Below, piece by piece: positions 13,146 through 24,927 of a DNA stretch of 64,000 nucleotides. The notes beneath the pieces were generated by a model. That model had not been told where the DNA came from. It saw nothing but the letters and a program-made list of their open reading frames with translations, and did not search any database. Source of the DNA: Adineta steineri. Lineage: Eukaryota; Rotifera; Eurotatoria; Adinetida; Adinetidae. Position 1 is the first letter of the stretch. Each line of letters opens with the position of its first letter. The translations under genes were made by a program, and so were the position numbers. The stretch is from NCBI GenBank assembly GCA_905250115.1, contig CAJNOI010000187.1, forward strand, positions 62,001 through 126,000. Reading direction: 5' to 3'.

Positions 13146-13769
13146 TCATAGATCGGCTCCTTTTAAAGTTATCAAGAGTCCTATTATCAAGCATAGAAAA
13201 ACTATACCAGTAATAATTCCAAAATATTTACAGCAAGCATTACAGCAACAACATTTATCTTTATTGTGATTTTGTTGAATCGGTGGTATGACTTTTGATT
13301 TTCCTTTACGTTGAATAGACCAAAAACGAGCAATAATATCCAATAAAACATCTTCAGATCCATGTTCCTTGTTTTTTTGATCAATAACGATTGCACCTAA
13401 AATCGCTTCGAGAGTAGTGGCAAACATACTATCAGTGACATCCCGTACACCTTTGCCTTTGATCATATATCGATCTAAATTTAATTGACGTCCAATACCA
13501 GCCAATTTAGTATTCTCAATATATGGAACAACTTGATTATGCATATCACCAGCACTCGATCGTTGATTTTGATTGGCGTAAAGAAGTGTAGCTATGGTAG
13601 ATTTAAGTGCAGCATCACCTATAAATGCAAGTGCTTTAGAATTTTCATCAGCTGCATCAGAATGTCGTTCATTTATGTCACTTTCACATGTCAGAGCACG
13701 ACGTAAATAATTTCGATCATTAAAATAATAACCAAGTTGTTGTTCGAGTTCATTTAATTGTTCGGACAT
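13146..13769 (-). CDS. RNase III-like domain protein with C-terminal membrane anchor
   Basis: A single-exon frame of 207 residues. Residues 5-150 match the ribonuclease III fold: an N-terminal LEQQLGYYF helix, the signature region KALAFIGDAALKSTIATLLY, then TKLAGIGRQLNLDRYMIKGKG, and the second catalytic region MFATTLEAILGAIVID. Compared with active enzymes, the first Glu of the ERLEFLGD-type motif is Ala and the Asp of the ADxFEA-type motif is Thr. The Asp of GDA and the Glu of LEA remain. Two of the four metal ligands are therefore lost and cleavage is doubtful. There is no double-stranded-RNA-binding domain. Instead, the C-terminus has a Cys-rich patch (CCCCNACC) directly before a single hydrophobic helix, which looks like a palmitoylated tail anchor. 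Confidence 0.72.
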   Translation of the reverse strand: MSEQLNELEQQLGYYFNDRNYLRRALTCESDINERHSDAADENSKALAFIGDAALKSTIATLLYANQNQRSSAGDMHNQVVPYIENTKLAGIGRQLNLDRYMIKGKGVRDVTDSMFATTLEAILGAIVIDQKNKEHGSEDVLLDIIARFWSIQRKGKSKVIPPIQQNHNKDKCCCCNACCKYFGIITGIVFLCLIIGLLITLKGADL

Positions 13770-14577
13770 AATCTAATTGTAAAATACGTGTGAAGAGATT
13801 TGAAACAACGATGGAATACTCAATTTAGTTATGAATCTAAAAGAAATTACATATAAACTATTGAATTTACTTTCATTGTCGTGAGAGAAAAATCCCATAC
13901 ATTATGACATAAAAAATGCAGCATACATTTTAAAAGTAACAGAACAAATGAAGAAAAATAAAAAAATAAAAATACGTTCTAATGGTACAGGTGAACTTGT
14001 CCTCGTGAATAATGCAATGAGAAAAATAGCGATCACTCACTCACATTGGTTACTTCCAATCGTTCTCTTACATTATCACGTTGTTCGTAGACAAGCACAT
14101 TTTATTTTGTTTAGACGATACACATTAGTATACGCGAACAGAGAATTTCATCTACATCGACTGTAGTATTAAAATATTTTGAAATATAGGCAACATTATG
14201 GCTTTAGATTTATGATAAAATAGAATTATTTTAACACGTAATTTCAAGAAAAATTAGCTATAGTATATGATATAATTCAGAGACAATGGAATCTCTAATT
14301 TCAAAACAAAGTATCCCAAAATAAATATAGGATCGATTGGCTTTTACAAGATTGATCTATTCGAGTCGTAAATCTTAAAATTTTTATATTATAATTAAAA
14401 AGAAATTTACATATAATAGAAAAAAAGTTTGATCTAGTTTACACTTATATATACTATTAGAAATCTATCAAATGAAATTAGCTAAAGTATACATATATTT
14501 ATGTTGATTCAATAATACAGCAACGAAAAAATTAGAATATATCATTTTCATTTTTTTTTTATTTTGAGCTGTTTATA
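13770..14577. other. Intergenic between the RNase III-like and SLC22-like genes
   Basis: AT-rich. One 72-codon frame on the plus strand (13948-14166) has no recognisable motif and is not accepted as a gene. Nothing else is seen. Confidence 0.5.
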
Positions 14578-17271
14578 TCATGAAGATTGGCTCACTGGAT
14601 CCTCAATACCACTTGAACCATTATTTTCTGCATGTTTTAATGATATATGTTCATCATTATAACTTGAACCATTAGCTTCTACATGTTTCGATGATTTTGG
14701 TTTCCAACATGGCCTTAACGAAAATAAAAGAAAAAGTTTTTATTTTTCTTAAAAAATAAAACGTACCAACTAAGACCTATTCGATCAATATCCTCAATTG
14801 TTTGAGGTAATGGTTTATTCGCGGTCTCAGGACAAAGTGTTGCAAAAGCTACAGCAAGAAGAGATGTAGTACCAAAAAATACAACTGGAAAATGAATCCA
14901 TATTCGAGCCTATATACATATATATATAGAAAGTATTTAAGAAACAAAAATAAAATCAATCACATACTAAAAGATCATTTGATAACGTTCCAATAATAGC
15001 ACCAAATCGAGCAATCATTGAACAAAGTCCCATGCATGAATTTCGACATTGTGTAGGAAATAATTCATTTGCATATATATATATAATAGCATATGATCCT
15101 GCTGCTAGAAATTTTAAAACAACATTGATAATAAACATTAGATTCTCTTGTGCTAAAAATAAAAAATTAGTTCTTTTTTTCTTTGTCTTTTCAAATAAAA
15201 TCATACCTAGACTATTTTTTTTCATTAGCATTTGAACAGGTACAACTAAGTATGCAACAATTCCAAAAGTAAATACAAATGCACAAAATGTTAATTTACG
15301 TCCCCATCGATCAAGTACAAGATGCACAACACAATAGGCAACAATTTCTACAAGAGCACCTGCGCCAAATGCTATATATGGGTTAGACATCCATGCTCCT
15401 ATGAAAACAAATTTGTTTTTATAAAAGTTTACAATTAAATTCATTTACCAGTATTTTGTGAAACTCCATAGAAAACAAGATTTTGTACAAACCTATTACG
15501 CATCAAAAATGATAAGAAAGATTATGAATACAATATTACCATTGAAATGACATATTAATTGCAATGATAATCATAATTTTGGATCGAAATAAACTTCGTA
15601 AACCATGCTTTGTATGTGGACTTAATGCTTTTAACTGAAAAATTTTAATAAATTATATGTCAAAAAATGAATTTTCTTCTCCTACTTCCTGTTCTGTTTG
15701 AATCAACTTTTGATATGCAACTGAATCAAAATCCTTTTTATTTCTTTTTCCAATACGACGAAGAATTCGTTCGGCATGCTCATAATGACCATTAGAAATA
15801 AGCCAACGTGGACTTTCTGGAAGTATACTAGAACAAAAAGAAAAAAATTTCGATAACATACAATATTAATTTTTTATTAAACTTACAAATAAAAGAGGAG
15901 AAAAGGTATTGATATTATAGCTAAAGCCATATTTAATGATCGCCATGTTCGAATCAAATAAGCAAATCCTAAAAGAATTAATTCACCACCAGCAAAAAAA
16001 TATTCAATAACAATTCCAGTGAATAAACGTTGTTTTGGTCCGACTATTAAGATAATATATATATAAAACATTAACAAAAAAATGATATCATAACCATTAA
16101 CATACCAATTTCTGCACCTAAAATAAACAAGTCATCAATTTGAATTTATATATATAAATATTTTGGTAATGTTTCTTTTACCTATTTATTTTTGATAGAA
16201 ATAATATATATTTTTTATCAATAGCGCAAATATATGTCCTCTTAATACGCTCGATAAAAATAGAATCAAGAAAAAAATCTATATAATAGCATCGTATATA
16301 ATACAGGTCACGTTGTAATTGATAAAAAAAAGACATAGAGGATATCAAAGTCAGGTCACTGCAATCTTTATAGAGAAGAAGACAAGTAGAAATAAAAAAG
16401 AAGTGTCGTAACTTGTAATCTCCCAGTATATAGTATTGACTTTAAATCGATTTATTAGTGTCATATAAACAGCTATTTTGTTTATATCTAGTCACTTAAT
16501 ATACATACCGATAACAAAACCAGTAAGAGCAACACCACGTGTACCACAAGCAAGTAAAAATCGACCAAATATAAATAATGCATAACTTATTTCAAAAGTA
16601 AGTTTTGGATGAGGTGCAAGTGCACACATAAATGCAGCAAGTGTTATTACTATAAATGATGCACCCATAACCGGTCGTCGACCAAATCTATAATAATAAA
16701 ATCAAACGAATTTTTAAATTATAATAGAACTTACTTATCTGATAGAATACCAAATACAATTGAACCAACCATATAACCAAAAAAAAATATAATTTGAGCA
16801 AAACTTTTAAGAGATACACGACTGCAAACCATGAACCACTAAAAAAACAAAAACTTCTTTTTTTTTAAATTAATTTTTTTAGAAATAATAATTAACCTCT
16901 TCTACAAGCGTTGATTCATAATATGTTCGGTCGAAAACAAAACTTGTACAAGGTTTCATTCCACCATTATTCTCAAAACTTCCGTTTGTTAATTGAAAAC
17001 ATTTTTGACATTCACTAATAGATATTGCTTTTTTATATTGACGACACTGAGATTCACTTGGAATATAATGATGACGAATATCATCTATAAGTGTAACGTC
17101 AGATATATCATCTGCTGGTGTACGACAATGAAAAGAAGGTGTAGCTGCAGCAAATGTCCACGTATAGACCATTATAGGGGGAAGCATATACGTTAAACAT
17201 ATGAACAGATATTTAATTTGTTGATATCGCCCAAATGATCCAATAGTTTCATAAAACTGATCAAATTGCAT
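14578..17271 (-). CDS. SLC22-like organic cation/anion transporter (MFS)
   Basis: A plasma-membrane transporter of the major facilitator superfamily, SLC22 (organic cation/carnitine) type, about 587 residues from 12 exons: 17271-16897, 16838-16735, 16687-16509, 16117-16106, 16043-15887, 15827-15686, 15634-15540, 15492-15449, 15398-15207, 15152-14968, 14909-14767 and 14713-14578. The start was placed at MQFDQFYETIGSFGRYQ, the usual SLC22 opening; an in-frame ATG lies 54 bases upstream. A large Cys-containing extracellular loop follows TM1. The MFS signature is seen as SDKFGRRPVM and later DRWGRKL. ILPESPRWL and ANELFPTQCRNS are classic SLC22 motifs. The C-terminus is hydrophilic and Ser/Asn rich. 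Exon 4 is only 12 bases and sits after a 391-base intron. The substrate cannot be predicted. Confidence 0.88.
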
Positions 17272-17808
17272 TATTAGAGATTTGCGCTGAAAGAAAAAAC
17301 AATAAATATCAACGACTAACCGCACTTCTATTACATAAAGTCAAGAAACTTTAATTCTTCCTCAACTCATATGTTTCTTTTTCTCTTTCATTTTTTCTCT
17401 TTTTTCTTTTTTTTTTCGTTCTTTACCACTTTTCTTTTGTATGTCGGTTATTAGTGATTACAATTATATCATAAAACCATAGAGAGGTCATTTGCTAGTG
17501 TAATCACGTCGTTGACACATTGTTTATTAGTGCCTTGAAGTAAAACATTTCTATCATTCAACAATCATGTTATTTTTATTGTATATATAAAAAATTTGTT
17601 TTCTTTTTTTTTCCTTAATATTATTATATTTGCTCTTTGGACTAGATTTTTGTTTTTTTCTATTTTATTATATCCATGTTTTTGATAAGGATACATGAGT
17701 AGTTAAAAACAAAAAAACATTCATCTCACACAATATTTGATTAAGAAAATAAACACACACACACGCGTAGAAAAGAAAAATAGTGAAGTTCTAATAAAAT
17801 CATTTCAA
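17272..17808. other. Intergenic, pyrimidine-rich
   Basis: Upstream of the transporter the plus strand carries long TTTTCTTT-type runs (17,375-17,430 and 17,595-17,620). They precede the transporter on its own strand as purine runs and may be promoter-proximal. A short (CA)n run lies at 17,751-17,764. No gene is seen. Confidence 0.5.
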
Positions 17809-19440
17809 TTAAACACCAGCAGATTCATTTGCGATTGTTACAAGTTGTTTGCCATTTTGTATATATGTTTTGAATTGTTCAGCAATTGGATATTCTTTAT
17901 ATTCACCATCATCACATGGAAGATTAACACTCATTTCAGATGATTTCGATGTTATAAATTCTGTATCGAGTGATACTGAAGATAAATATATATGACAACC
18001 ATCAGTTTTTTCTATTTGAATTGTTGGTACACGTTCAATAACTTGTGCTTTCATACTTTTACAATTAATAAATTCAACTAATGATACAACTGATGTAAAT
18101 TGTAAGCCAACTTTTGTACATTGATCGAGTACAATTGAATTAACTTTACCTTCAACAATTATCGTTGAATTTGTACATTTATATATATAAATTGTATGTT
18201 TCATTTCTGTTTCTGTTATTCGAAGATCAGATTTACCTGTATGATGCTCAACTACCCATTTATTACCTTCAAGAGCTAATTTAGGTGTTCCAGTATGAGT
18301 TGTCTAAAGAATAATAAATTTTATTGGAAAGAACAAAACAAGGACTTTTACTTGTGATAATGTCGGTTTTGTAGATCTTGGTGGTACAACAGGTTTTTTA
18401 TTCGAAGCTGATTCATTGTCTAGGAGGAAATTTTTGAAAAAAAAAAGATTTATTTTAATTCATTATTTTATTTACCTGCTTGTTGACGTAATTGTGGATT
18501 TTTATGTGTTTTAAGTTCCTCAGGTACTTTTTTGAGACGAGCTGTTACACCTTGACCTAACGAATTAATTGAATCCATTAATTCATTTCGACTATTATCA
18601 TCCTTAGCACCAAGATCTGTATTCATCGGCATTGGTGGTGGTGGCGGCGGCGGTGGTGGAGGTGGAGGAGGACCACCAGCAGCAGCAGCAGGTTTAGTTG
18701 TAGATGTATTAATAGTATCAAAATCACGTTTACCCTGTGAAGCCCATGCTAGACCAGTAGTATGATGTCGTCTAACATAACCATGAAGATCATTGAATAT
18801 TTTAATCCATAATTTAACCCATTCAGCATGAGTAGGATCTTTTTCTTTAAATTCTTTTAATACACGATTTGAATAAAATTGTGCAGCATCAGACATATCT
18901 TTAATATGTGGACCAGGTGTTGGTGAAACAAGAATCCAACCTAATGCTGGAATACCTTCGGAAATAGTTGATAAGTGATTGAATAATGGTGATTTACGAT
19001 TTTTACTTGTAAATACTAAAAACAAGAAAAGAAAACAATTCTATATAGATTAAACATTGTATATAAATACATGTAATAGCTTCAATTTCATTTGATTGTG
19101 GTTTAATTGCATCCGCTATTTGTTTATCAACTGGTTTTTTACTTTGTACTGCTTGTCGTAAAAATTGATGTTGAGCATCGAAAAGACGCGAAACATGATC
19201 ACTCATTGTTTCTAAATCACCACCAATTTTTTTTGAAACAGCAACAAATGGTTTAACTGATTCATTGATTAATGTATCATAATCTTGTATGATAGGTAAA
19301 TGATCAATATTATTTGCTGAATCATCATCTTTATTTGACTGATCGACTGAACCGGATGATGAATTAGATAAAAGCTGTTTAGAAGCTAACTCAAGTCGAT
19401 CTGTGATAGCTTCAAGACGTTTTAATACTTGTTCAGCCAT
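17809..19440 (-). CDS. CAP1: Adenylyl cyclase-associated protein (CAP)
   Basis: This is the cytosolic actin regulator CAP/Srv2, which recycles cofilin-bound G-actin. Four exons, 19440-19071, 19015-18476, 18419-18352 and 18303-17809, give 490 residues (human CAP1 has 475). The N-terminal coiled-coil segment is MAEQVLKRLEAITDRLE. The helical-folded domain contains SEGIPALGWILVSPTPGPHI and the typical AEWVKLW. A polyproline run of 13 residues binds profilin. A WH2-like region follows with LNQG-type SLGQGVTARLKKV. The C-terminal beta-helix CARP domain has WVVEHH, YIYKCTNSTI, KTDGCHIYLS and SSEMSVNLP and ends near the stop as in animal CAPs. Neighbouring genes are unrelated. Confidence 0.94.
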
Positions 19441-19811
19441 TTTTTTATGAAGAAAAAAATTCGATGAAATAGATAGTTATGATATTGTAGTTGTTCGCTC
19501 TTTTTTCGACTATCTACCGGATAAGATAAGTTTATTTGACTTGAAAAAAAAAGACAACAGTATTATTATGATTAAATATTATAAAATAAATAAATAACTT
19601 CAGTTATACCATATATAGAAGGCAAGAAGAAAAGAATGATAACGATTCGTATGTAGTAAAACAAAAAATGAATCATAATAGAATAAGAACGATAAAAAAA
19701 AGAAATTCTATACCATTATCTCCCTTTTTTTATCACGATTCATTTTTGAATCAAACATGTATCTTTATCAATTATTTTAACAAGAAATTTAATAGAAAAA
19801 TACTTTCTATT

Positions 19812-19911
19812 NNNNNNNNNNNNNNNNNNNNNNNNNNNNNNNNNNNNNNNNNNNNNNNNNNNNNNNNNNNNNNNNNNNNNNNNNNNNNNNNNNNNNNNNN
19901 NNNNNNNNNNN
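19812..19911. other. Assembly gap (100 N)
   Basis: Exactly 100 unknown bases, the usual placeholder for a gap of unknown length. Confidence 0.99.
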
Positions 19912-20573
19912 TTTTCAATTCACTTTTCTATTTTGTAATAAAAGCGATTACAACACACTTCTACAGATACTGTACATTTATGATACTTGAGGGTGTGATG
20001 AAGAGTATGATATATCCTCATTCTCAAAATGGTTTTTCTTCGGTAATAAAATCATTTAAGTTGAACATTGTTGAAACTTAGCCACACATAAAATTCCTTG
20101 AGGTTCCTTTCAAACGGATAACGAGTATCAAAATCACAATAAACATATATATGTACCTATATCACATCATGATCGTTACATTTCTATTATTATAACATGT
20201 ATTGAAATTTCCTGTAAAAAAATGATATGAGTCTTCTATATGAAAAACATACCTATTCGTTTCTTCAATATAATTTCTTCAACTGTCGTTCGACATGATA
20301 TTCCTGATTGTATGCCACAACTTCATTCATTTACTTTCTATATTCGTATCTATGTTGATACTAATGGCTTATCCTACAAATTATTCAACGAAGATATTCG
20401 ATGAATATTAACAAATATTGCACAACAACATGCAACTAGTATCGTTAATTATGTTAGTACTGACAAAGCTACATGCTCCATTTTTTCACTTACTTTTGCT
20501 TTTGATTATCTCGAATATCTTGGCAGTGCATTCCCAAATATTGTATTCTCCTTCTCGTAGAGAAGAGTCCAGC

Positions 20574-20627
20574 AGGGTGGGTGTGAATCTGGGCGAGAGT
20601 CCGACTACATATTCACACCCACACCCT
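20574..20627. repeat. Telomere-like hairpin (G-rich then C-rich)
   Basis: The left arm AGGGTGGGTGTGAAT and the right arm ATTCACACCCACACCCT are inverted copies around a 23-base loop. The unit resembles TGTGGG, the telomere repeat reported for bdelloids. No target-site duplication is visible. Confidence 0.75.
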
Positions 20628-21013
20628 AATTTAATATGTACTTTTTCTTAAAACTTCATCTTATTCAATGTGATGAAATAAATAGATATTCATTACTATG
20701 AAGATTGTTATGGTATGATATATGTCTTACCATAAAGAATGCTGATTCCCTTTCATTTCCTCACGTACTACTGATATCGTTGAGTATTGAAGAAGTGAAT
20801 ATTATGAAGAGATGAGTGATTTTTATTTTATGAAAGAAGAGAAATAAAGAACAAAAAAGGAGCGATGACAAAGATAATTTATTAGTTAAAAAATAAAAAT
20901 GAGATATTAGTATGAAGCAGAATAATATGAGATTAGTAAGTAAGAATAAAAATAACAAGTATAGTTAGTTGAAAAAAGAAAATGTATTTGTATTGTTAAG
21001 TTAAAAGTTGATT

Positions 21014-24000
21014 TCAGATGACAGATATATCTGTTGCTGTCTTCTTTCGAAATACAACTCGCCAATAATGTGAACGTCCTTGGCTCATATCCTCATAAAT
21101 TTGAGTACCAGGTAATCTGGAAAATAAACGAAAATATTCTTGTTCTTCAGGTTGAATATAACGTTGAATGAAATCAGTACAACATTTATTTTGAATATCA
21201 AGTGCATGAAGAACATTTCTTGTAATATTAATCTTGTTTTCAATAATTAATTCATCATTTGCTATCAGATCATAAGTTGATGTACCTGTTCCATTTATGT
21301 TACAAAAATCACACCATAGAAGATATCCATTTGGACGAAGTGCACAAATGACTTTACTGGCAAACTGTGATTGCTATTGTTTGGCTAAAAACATGTATTG
21401 CTTCAATGCAAAGAATTATATCAATTGACTCATTTTCAAATGGTAAATGTTTTGTTGCATTAGCTACTACGAAGGAAAGACGAGGAATTGTCGAATAAAG
21501 TCGTTGACATAAGTTAATGACATCTTGAGAACGATTTATTCCTATGTAAGAGTGAGGTACATGAGTATGAGCAGACCATGCAGCACCAGCACCTCTACCA
21601 CAATTGATTTCAAGGACATCCTTATCTGTTAATGTCACATTTGCAAGAACCTAGAAAATAAAACAAAATATTTTAATCATGGCTTGTATATCGGAAAAGT
21701 CACAAAAATTCTCGATTTTTCTTTATATATCAACTATTCTGTATCGTATGTTCGTGATACAGTGAATAGTTTTATCGAAAGTTATTTCAATTGATTTTAA
21801 GAGATTTTTCTGACAGACTTCTAATATGCATACCGCTGAATTTGTTTATAGTCATTACAATAGAACTGCATTCTATATATTATTTTGATGTCGTATTTTT
21901 ATTGGATGATTTTCTTTTCATATTTAGAGTGTATAGCATATAATAAAATAATCTTATATTCATGTCCATACAAATTCCTTATAAATCAAAGACAATGATA
22001 ATCTCTGTTGACAGTTGATACGAAATAGGACAAAAAAAGAAACACTAAAATAGAGTCTTTTATTCTTTTTTACATACTTGTTCATAAAGCTTTCTTGAAT
22101 AATAACCAGTATGATCATCGATATATTCATCCATATCTGCATAACCATAATTCATAAATTGTAATTCGTTTACATTCATATAGATGCTTGCAATTCGTTC
22201 ATACGAGAGAAATAATTTGTTAATGGTCTCGTATCCTTGTTGATATTTTACTAGCTCGTCAGGGACTATTGTCGGCCGAGATAATCTTGCTTTTACTGTG
22301 CAAGATTCTAGAAGAAAGAGATTTAATATATTAAAATAATCAATAAATTCATATGCAGCAATTCAAAATAAGCAGTCTAACTCCAAAAGAAACTATTTTA
22401 AAGACTAAAATATCAGAGTACAAACATTAGAAAACGTATGATAAACATAAAAAGCTGTAAGATTTTTGTGTCCAGTTCGAAAATAGTGTAAATGTACAAC
22501 CTTATCAAGATCTTTGATATGTAGTTTTTTTAATTTTCCAGTTTAATTATAAAACTAGTTTATCTAACAAGAATTTAAAATGTTACGAATCTGATACTCT
22601 ATCATATCTTCGTATCATATATCTAAGAAAGATATTGATTGCCAATTTATTTTGTCTCACAAATTATTATTTATTAATAGGAAATAATAATTTTAAACTG
22701 ATCTAATACTAGTACAAGACGTTGATAAATCATTATAAGTTGAAACTGACAAAGAGATTTAATTGAGTTCCATAATAACAAAAGAGTACGATAAAAAATA
22801 GACTCGATGTATAGTATATCATATGTTATAGGCACTGAATTAGTTTAGAGAAAACTCAGTATTAGTGAAATAGGATATTAATCGAATAATTTTATCACGG
22901 CTTGCTAGCAGAAGACCTAGACAGTACTATACTCAATTTGGCTTCTTATATCGCAACTATTGTATGTCCATTTTTACAAACAGTATATCTCACTAAAAAG
23001 AAACGATAGGATATAAACAATAAATATTAATAACGATTAGACAATATCTTGGAAGCCTTATATAAGAACAGATCATCTGTCTACGTGACTTACCTGCAGG
23101 AACTCCTTTCCAGTGAGTATTCAGTGGTAATTGATCATTTTTCATTATCAATGTCCCGGGATAAAGACGATTGTTACCCAATAGTTTACAACCTGACATT
23201 ACAATTGAGCTACTCATCAGTACACATGAATTGCCGATGGATACAGGAGCTAATTTTAAAATACGTTGTTCGAAACTGTGACCCTGAAAATATTGAAAAA
23301 AACAATTTTATGTGGAAGTAAATAATAAAAAACTTATGTATTACCTGTATCTGTGTACGCATATTAACTCGGACATTATCTCCAATAGTCATCAAATGAT
23401 AATCGGTAATAGAAAATATATCAGGCATTATAGTATTCTCACCAATATGAGCGCCGTATGCTCGAAATAGTCGAATGAGCCATTGTGTATTACCAAGAAA
23501 TGGACAAATAAATTGTGCATAATCTTGATTCACTCTTGCTATTATATGTTCTACAATTTGATAGCGTTCTTTATATGAACGACATCGATTAAGGCTACAG
23601 ACAAGTATCGTATGAATTATTGACCCACCAACAAGACCACCAAATGAATAAATGCTTAATAAAAGACATTTGCTGACATAATGAGACAAGCATGTATGCC
23701 AAAATGGTATGATTTCAATCTGATCTTGGTTTTTTGGTGTTACAGGCATTTGAAATGGCATTGTATGAGCTGGAACACCCATGAGAACTACTCCATATTT
23801 ACTTTTTGTCTCTCGTGAGATGCGTGTTAAATTGCCAATCATTGTCTCGGATGCAAGGCAACTACCAGGCAAGATTGAACATTCATTGAAAAGGTTTGTA
23901 TGAGATCCGAGTATTATTTGATCCACACGATGATCACCTGAGGGTGTCAATTCAGTAGGAACTATTGAAACTCCACCAAAACTAGTAACACCTGTTTCGA

Positions 24001-24049
24001 GTTTTAATAGACTTGTTGGTGAGGATAGAAAAGTGTCTATCTTATAGAG
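21014..24049 (-). pseudogene. Truncated NRPS terminal domain joined to a methyltransferase
   Basis: Exons 24049-23345, 23283-23094, 22307-22078 and 21650-21014 fit in phase. The first two match the last part of the NRPS terminal domain of the gene at 55,743-64,000, with the same intron position (after TQIQ here, HVQ there). Shared motifs include GVTSFGG, MGVPAHTMPF, TIGDNVRVNM and HWKGVPA; hexapeptide-type repeats suggest a left-handed beta-helix. The paralogue stops at GVPARQIQI, whereas here the reading phase allows splicing over a 784-base intron into a class I methyltransferase. That part has FMNYGY, the SAM motif VLEINCGRGAG, LPFENESIDI, then FASKVICALRPNGY. Near 21,363 the frame shifts by one base between the last two motifs. 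The 5' side ends at a telomere-like tract at 24,052, so adenylation and carrier parts are missing. The two halves may once have been separate genes. Confidence 0.7.
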
Positions 24050-24051
24050 TT

Positions 24052-24123
24052 GAGGGTGTGGGTGTGCGTCCGTGTGTTCTTTTTTGTTATATCGGCACAC
24101 CCATAACTCACACCCACACCCTT
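24052..24123. repeat. Telomere-like hairpin at the break of the NRPS fragment
   Basis: The left arm AGGGTGTGGGTGTG and the right arm CACACCCACACCCT are perfect inverted copies of 14 bases around about 45 bases of loop. NRPS homology to the left stops within some 15 bases of the left arm. Sequence on the right is unrelated. Confidence 0.85.
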
Positions 24124-24239
24124 AAGAACGATCTAAAAGTGATTTTATCTTTCGCTTTTCGTCTGTTAAATTCAAACTTCGATAAATAATTTGTACATCG
24201 GTAGGAGAGTACGTTTATTCATTGATTTTGTTACATATT

Positions 24240-24720
24240 AATCCACGTGATGCAATGTTTCACAATTATTAGAATTCAGATGGATGTCATCAAATATCTC
24301 ATGAATTATTATACATTGATTCAATGATTAATGATCAGGAATTTAGTCAATATTTTCAACTATTAGTTCATTTTTATATTAAACAACTATACAAATATTT
24401 CGCAAGACAGATTTAAGTAAATTTTATTGCATTTCAAACTATTCGTCAACAACTTACTGATAATGAATTTATTAATATAGACAATCAACTAAAACAAATA
24501 TTTTATAGTTTACGAAATAATCTTCCAACAATTAAATTATTAATTCTTACAAAACGTGTACGTTTATAATATAATGAAGATCCATCAGCACAATTTTATT
24601 TTACTCAAGCTCTTTGAAGTTTTTTATGGAATCATCTAAATAATATTCATCGGGTGAAAAAACGTATTAATTAAACCGAAGACTCAGACGTCTTATATTT
24701 TCTATTCCACGTTATTTATG
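24240..24720 (+). pseudogene. Decayed coding fragment, family not recognised
   Basis: A plus-strand frame with protein-like composition runs through about 160 codons, interrupted by several stops and at least one frameshift. Readable pieces include DQEFSQYFQLLVHFYIKQ, QLTDNEFINIDNQLKQIF, NNLPTIKLLILTKR and WNHLNNIHRVKKRI. The family is not identified. It ends close to the foldback element at 24,766. Confidence 0.4.
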
Positions 24721-24765
24721 ATCGATATTACTGTCATATTTCAACAAATGGTTATAATTCAGAGC

Positions 24766-24927
24766 TGGGCGAGTATGGGCTTTCTCGAGTACGAGTACCG
24801 ACCCCCGAATACGAGTACGAGTATGAGTACCGACCCCCCCCCCCCCCCCCCCCCCCCCCGAGTACGAGTACGAGTACGAGTACGAGCAAAATCGTACTCG
24901 AGTTCGAGTACTTTGCCCAGCTCTGCG
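24766..24927. mobile_element. Short hAT-like foldback element with GAGTAC repeats
   Basis: The ends CAGAGCTGGGC and GCCCAGCTCTG are perfect inverted repeats of 11 bases and resemble hAT-superfamily termini. The inside is made of CGAGTA/GAGTAC hexamers on both sides of a run of about 26 C. No 8-base target duplication is evident. The element is non-autonomous. The homopolymer length is likely unreliable. Confidence 0.6.

Larger units (their letters stand above)
19441..21013. other. Intergenic with assembly gap and telomere-like hairpin
   Basis: AT-rich DNA broken by a 100-base run of N at 19,812-19,911 and by a TG/CA hairpin at 20,574-20,627. A plus-strand frame at 20,418-20,651 starts with a hydrophobic, signal-like stretch but runs straight into the hairpin. 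It is not accepted as a gene, although a broken first exon cannot be excluded. Confidence 0.5.

Noticed and set aside
13948-14166. 72-codon plus-strand frame
   Set aside because: No motif, no splice partners, and composition like the surrounding intergenic DNA.
20418-20651. Possible secreted protein start
   Set aside because: Only a hydrophobic stretch that runs into the telomere-like hairpin; no conserved residues.
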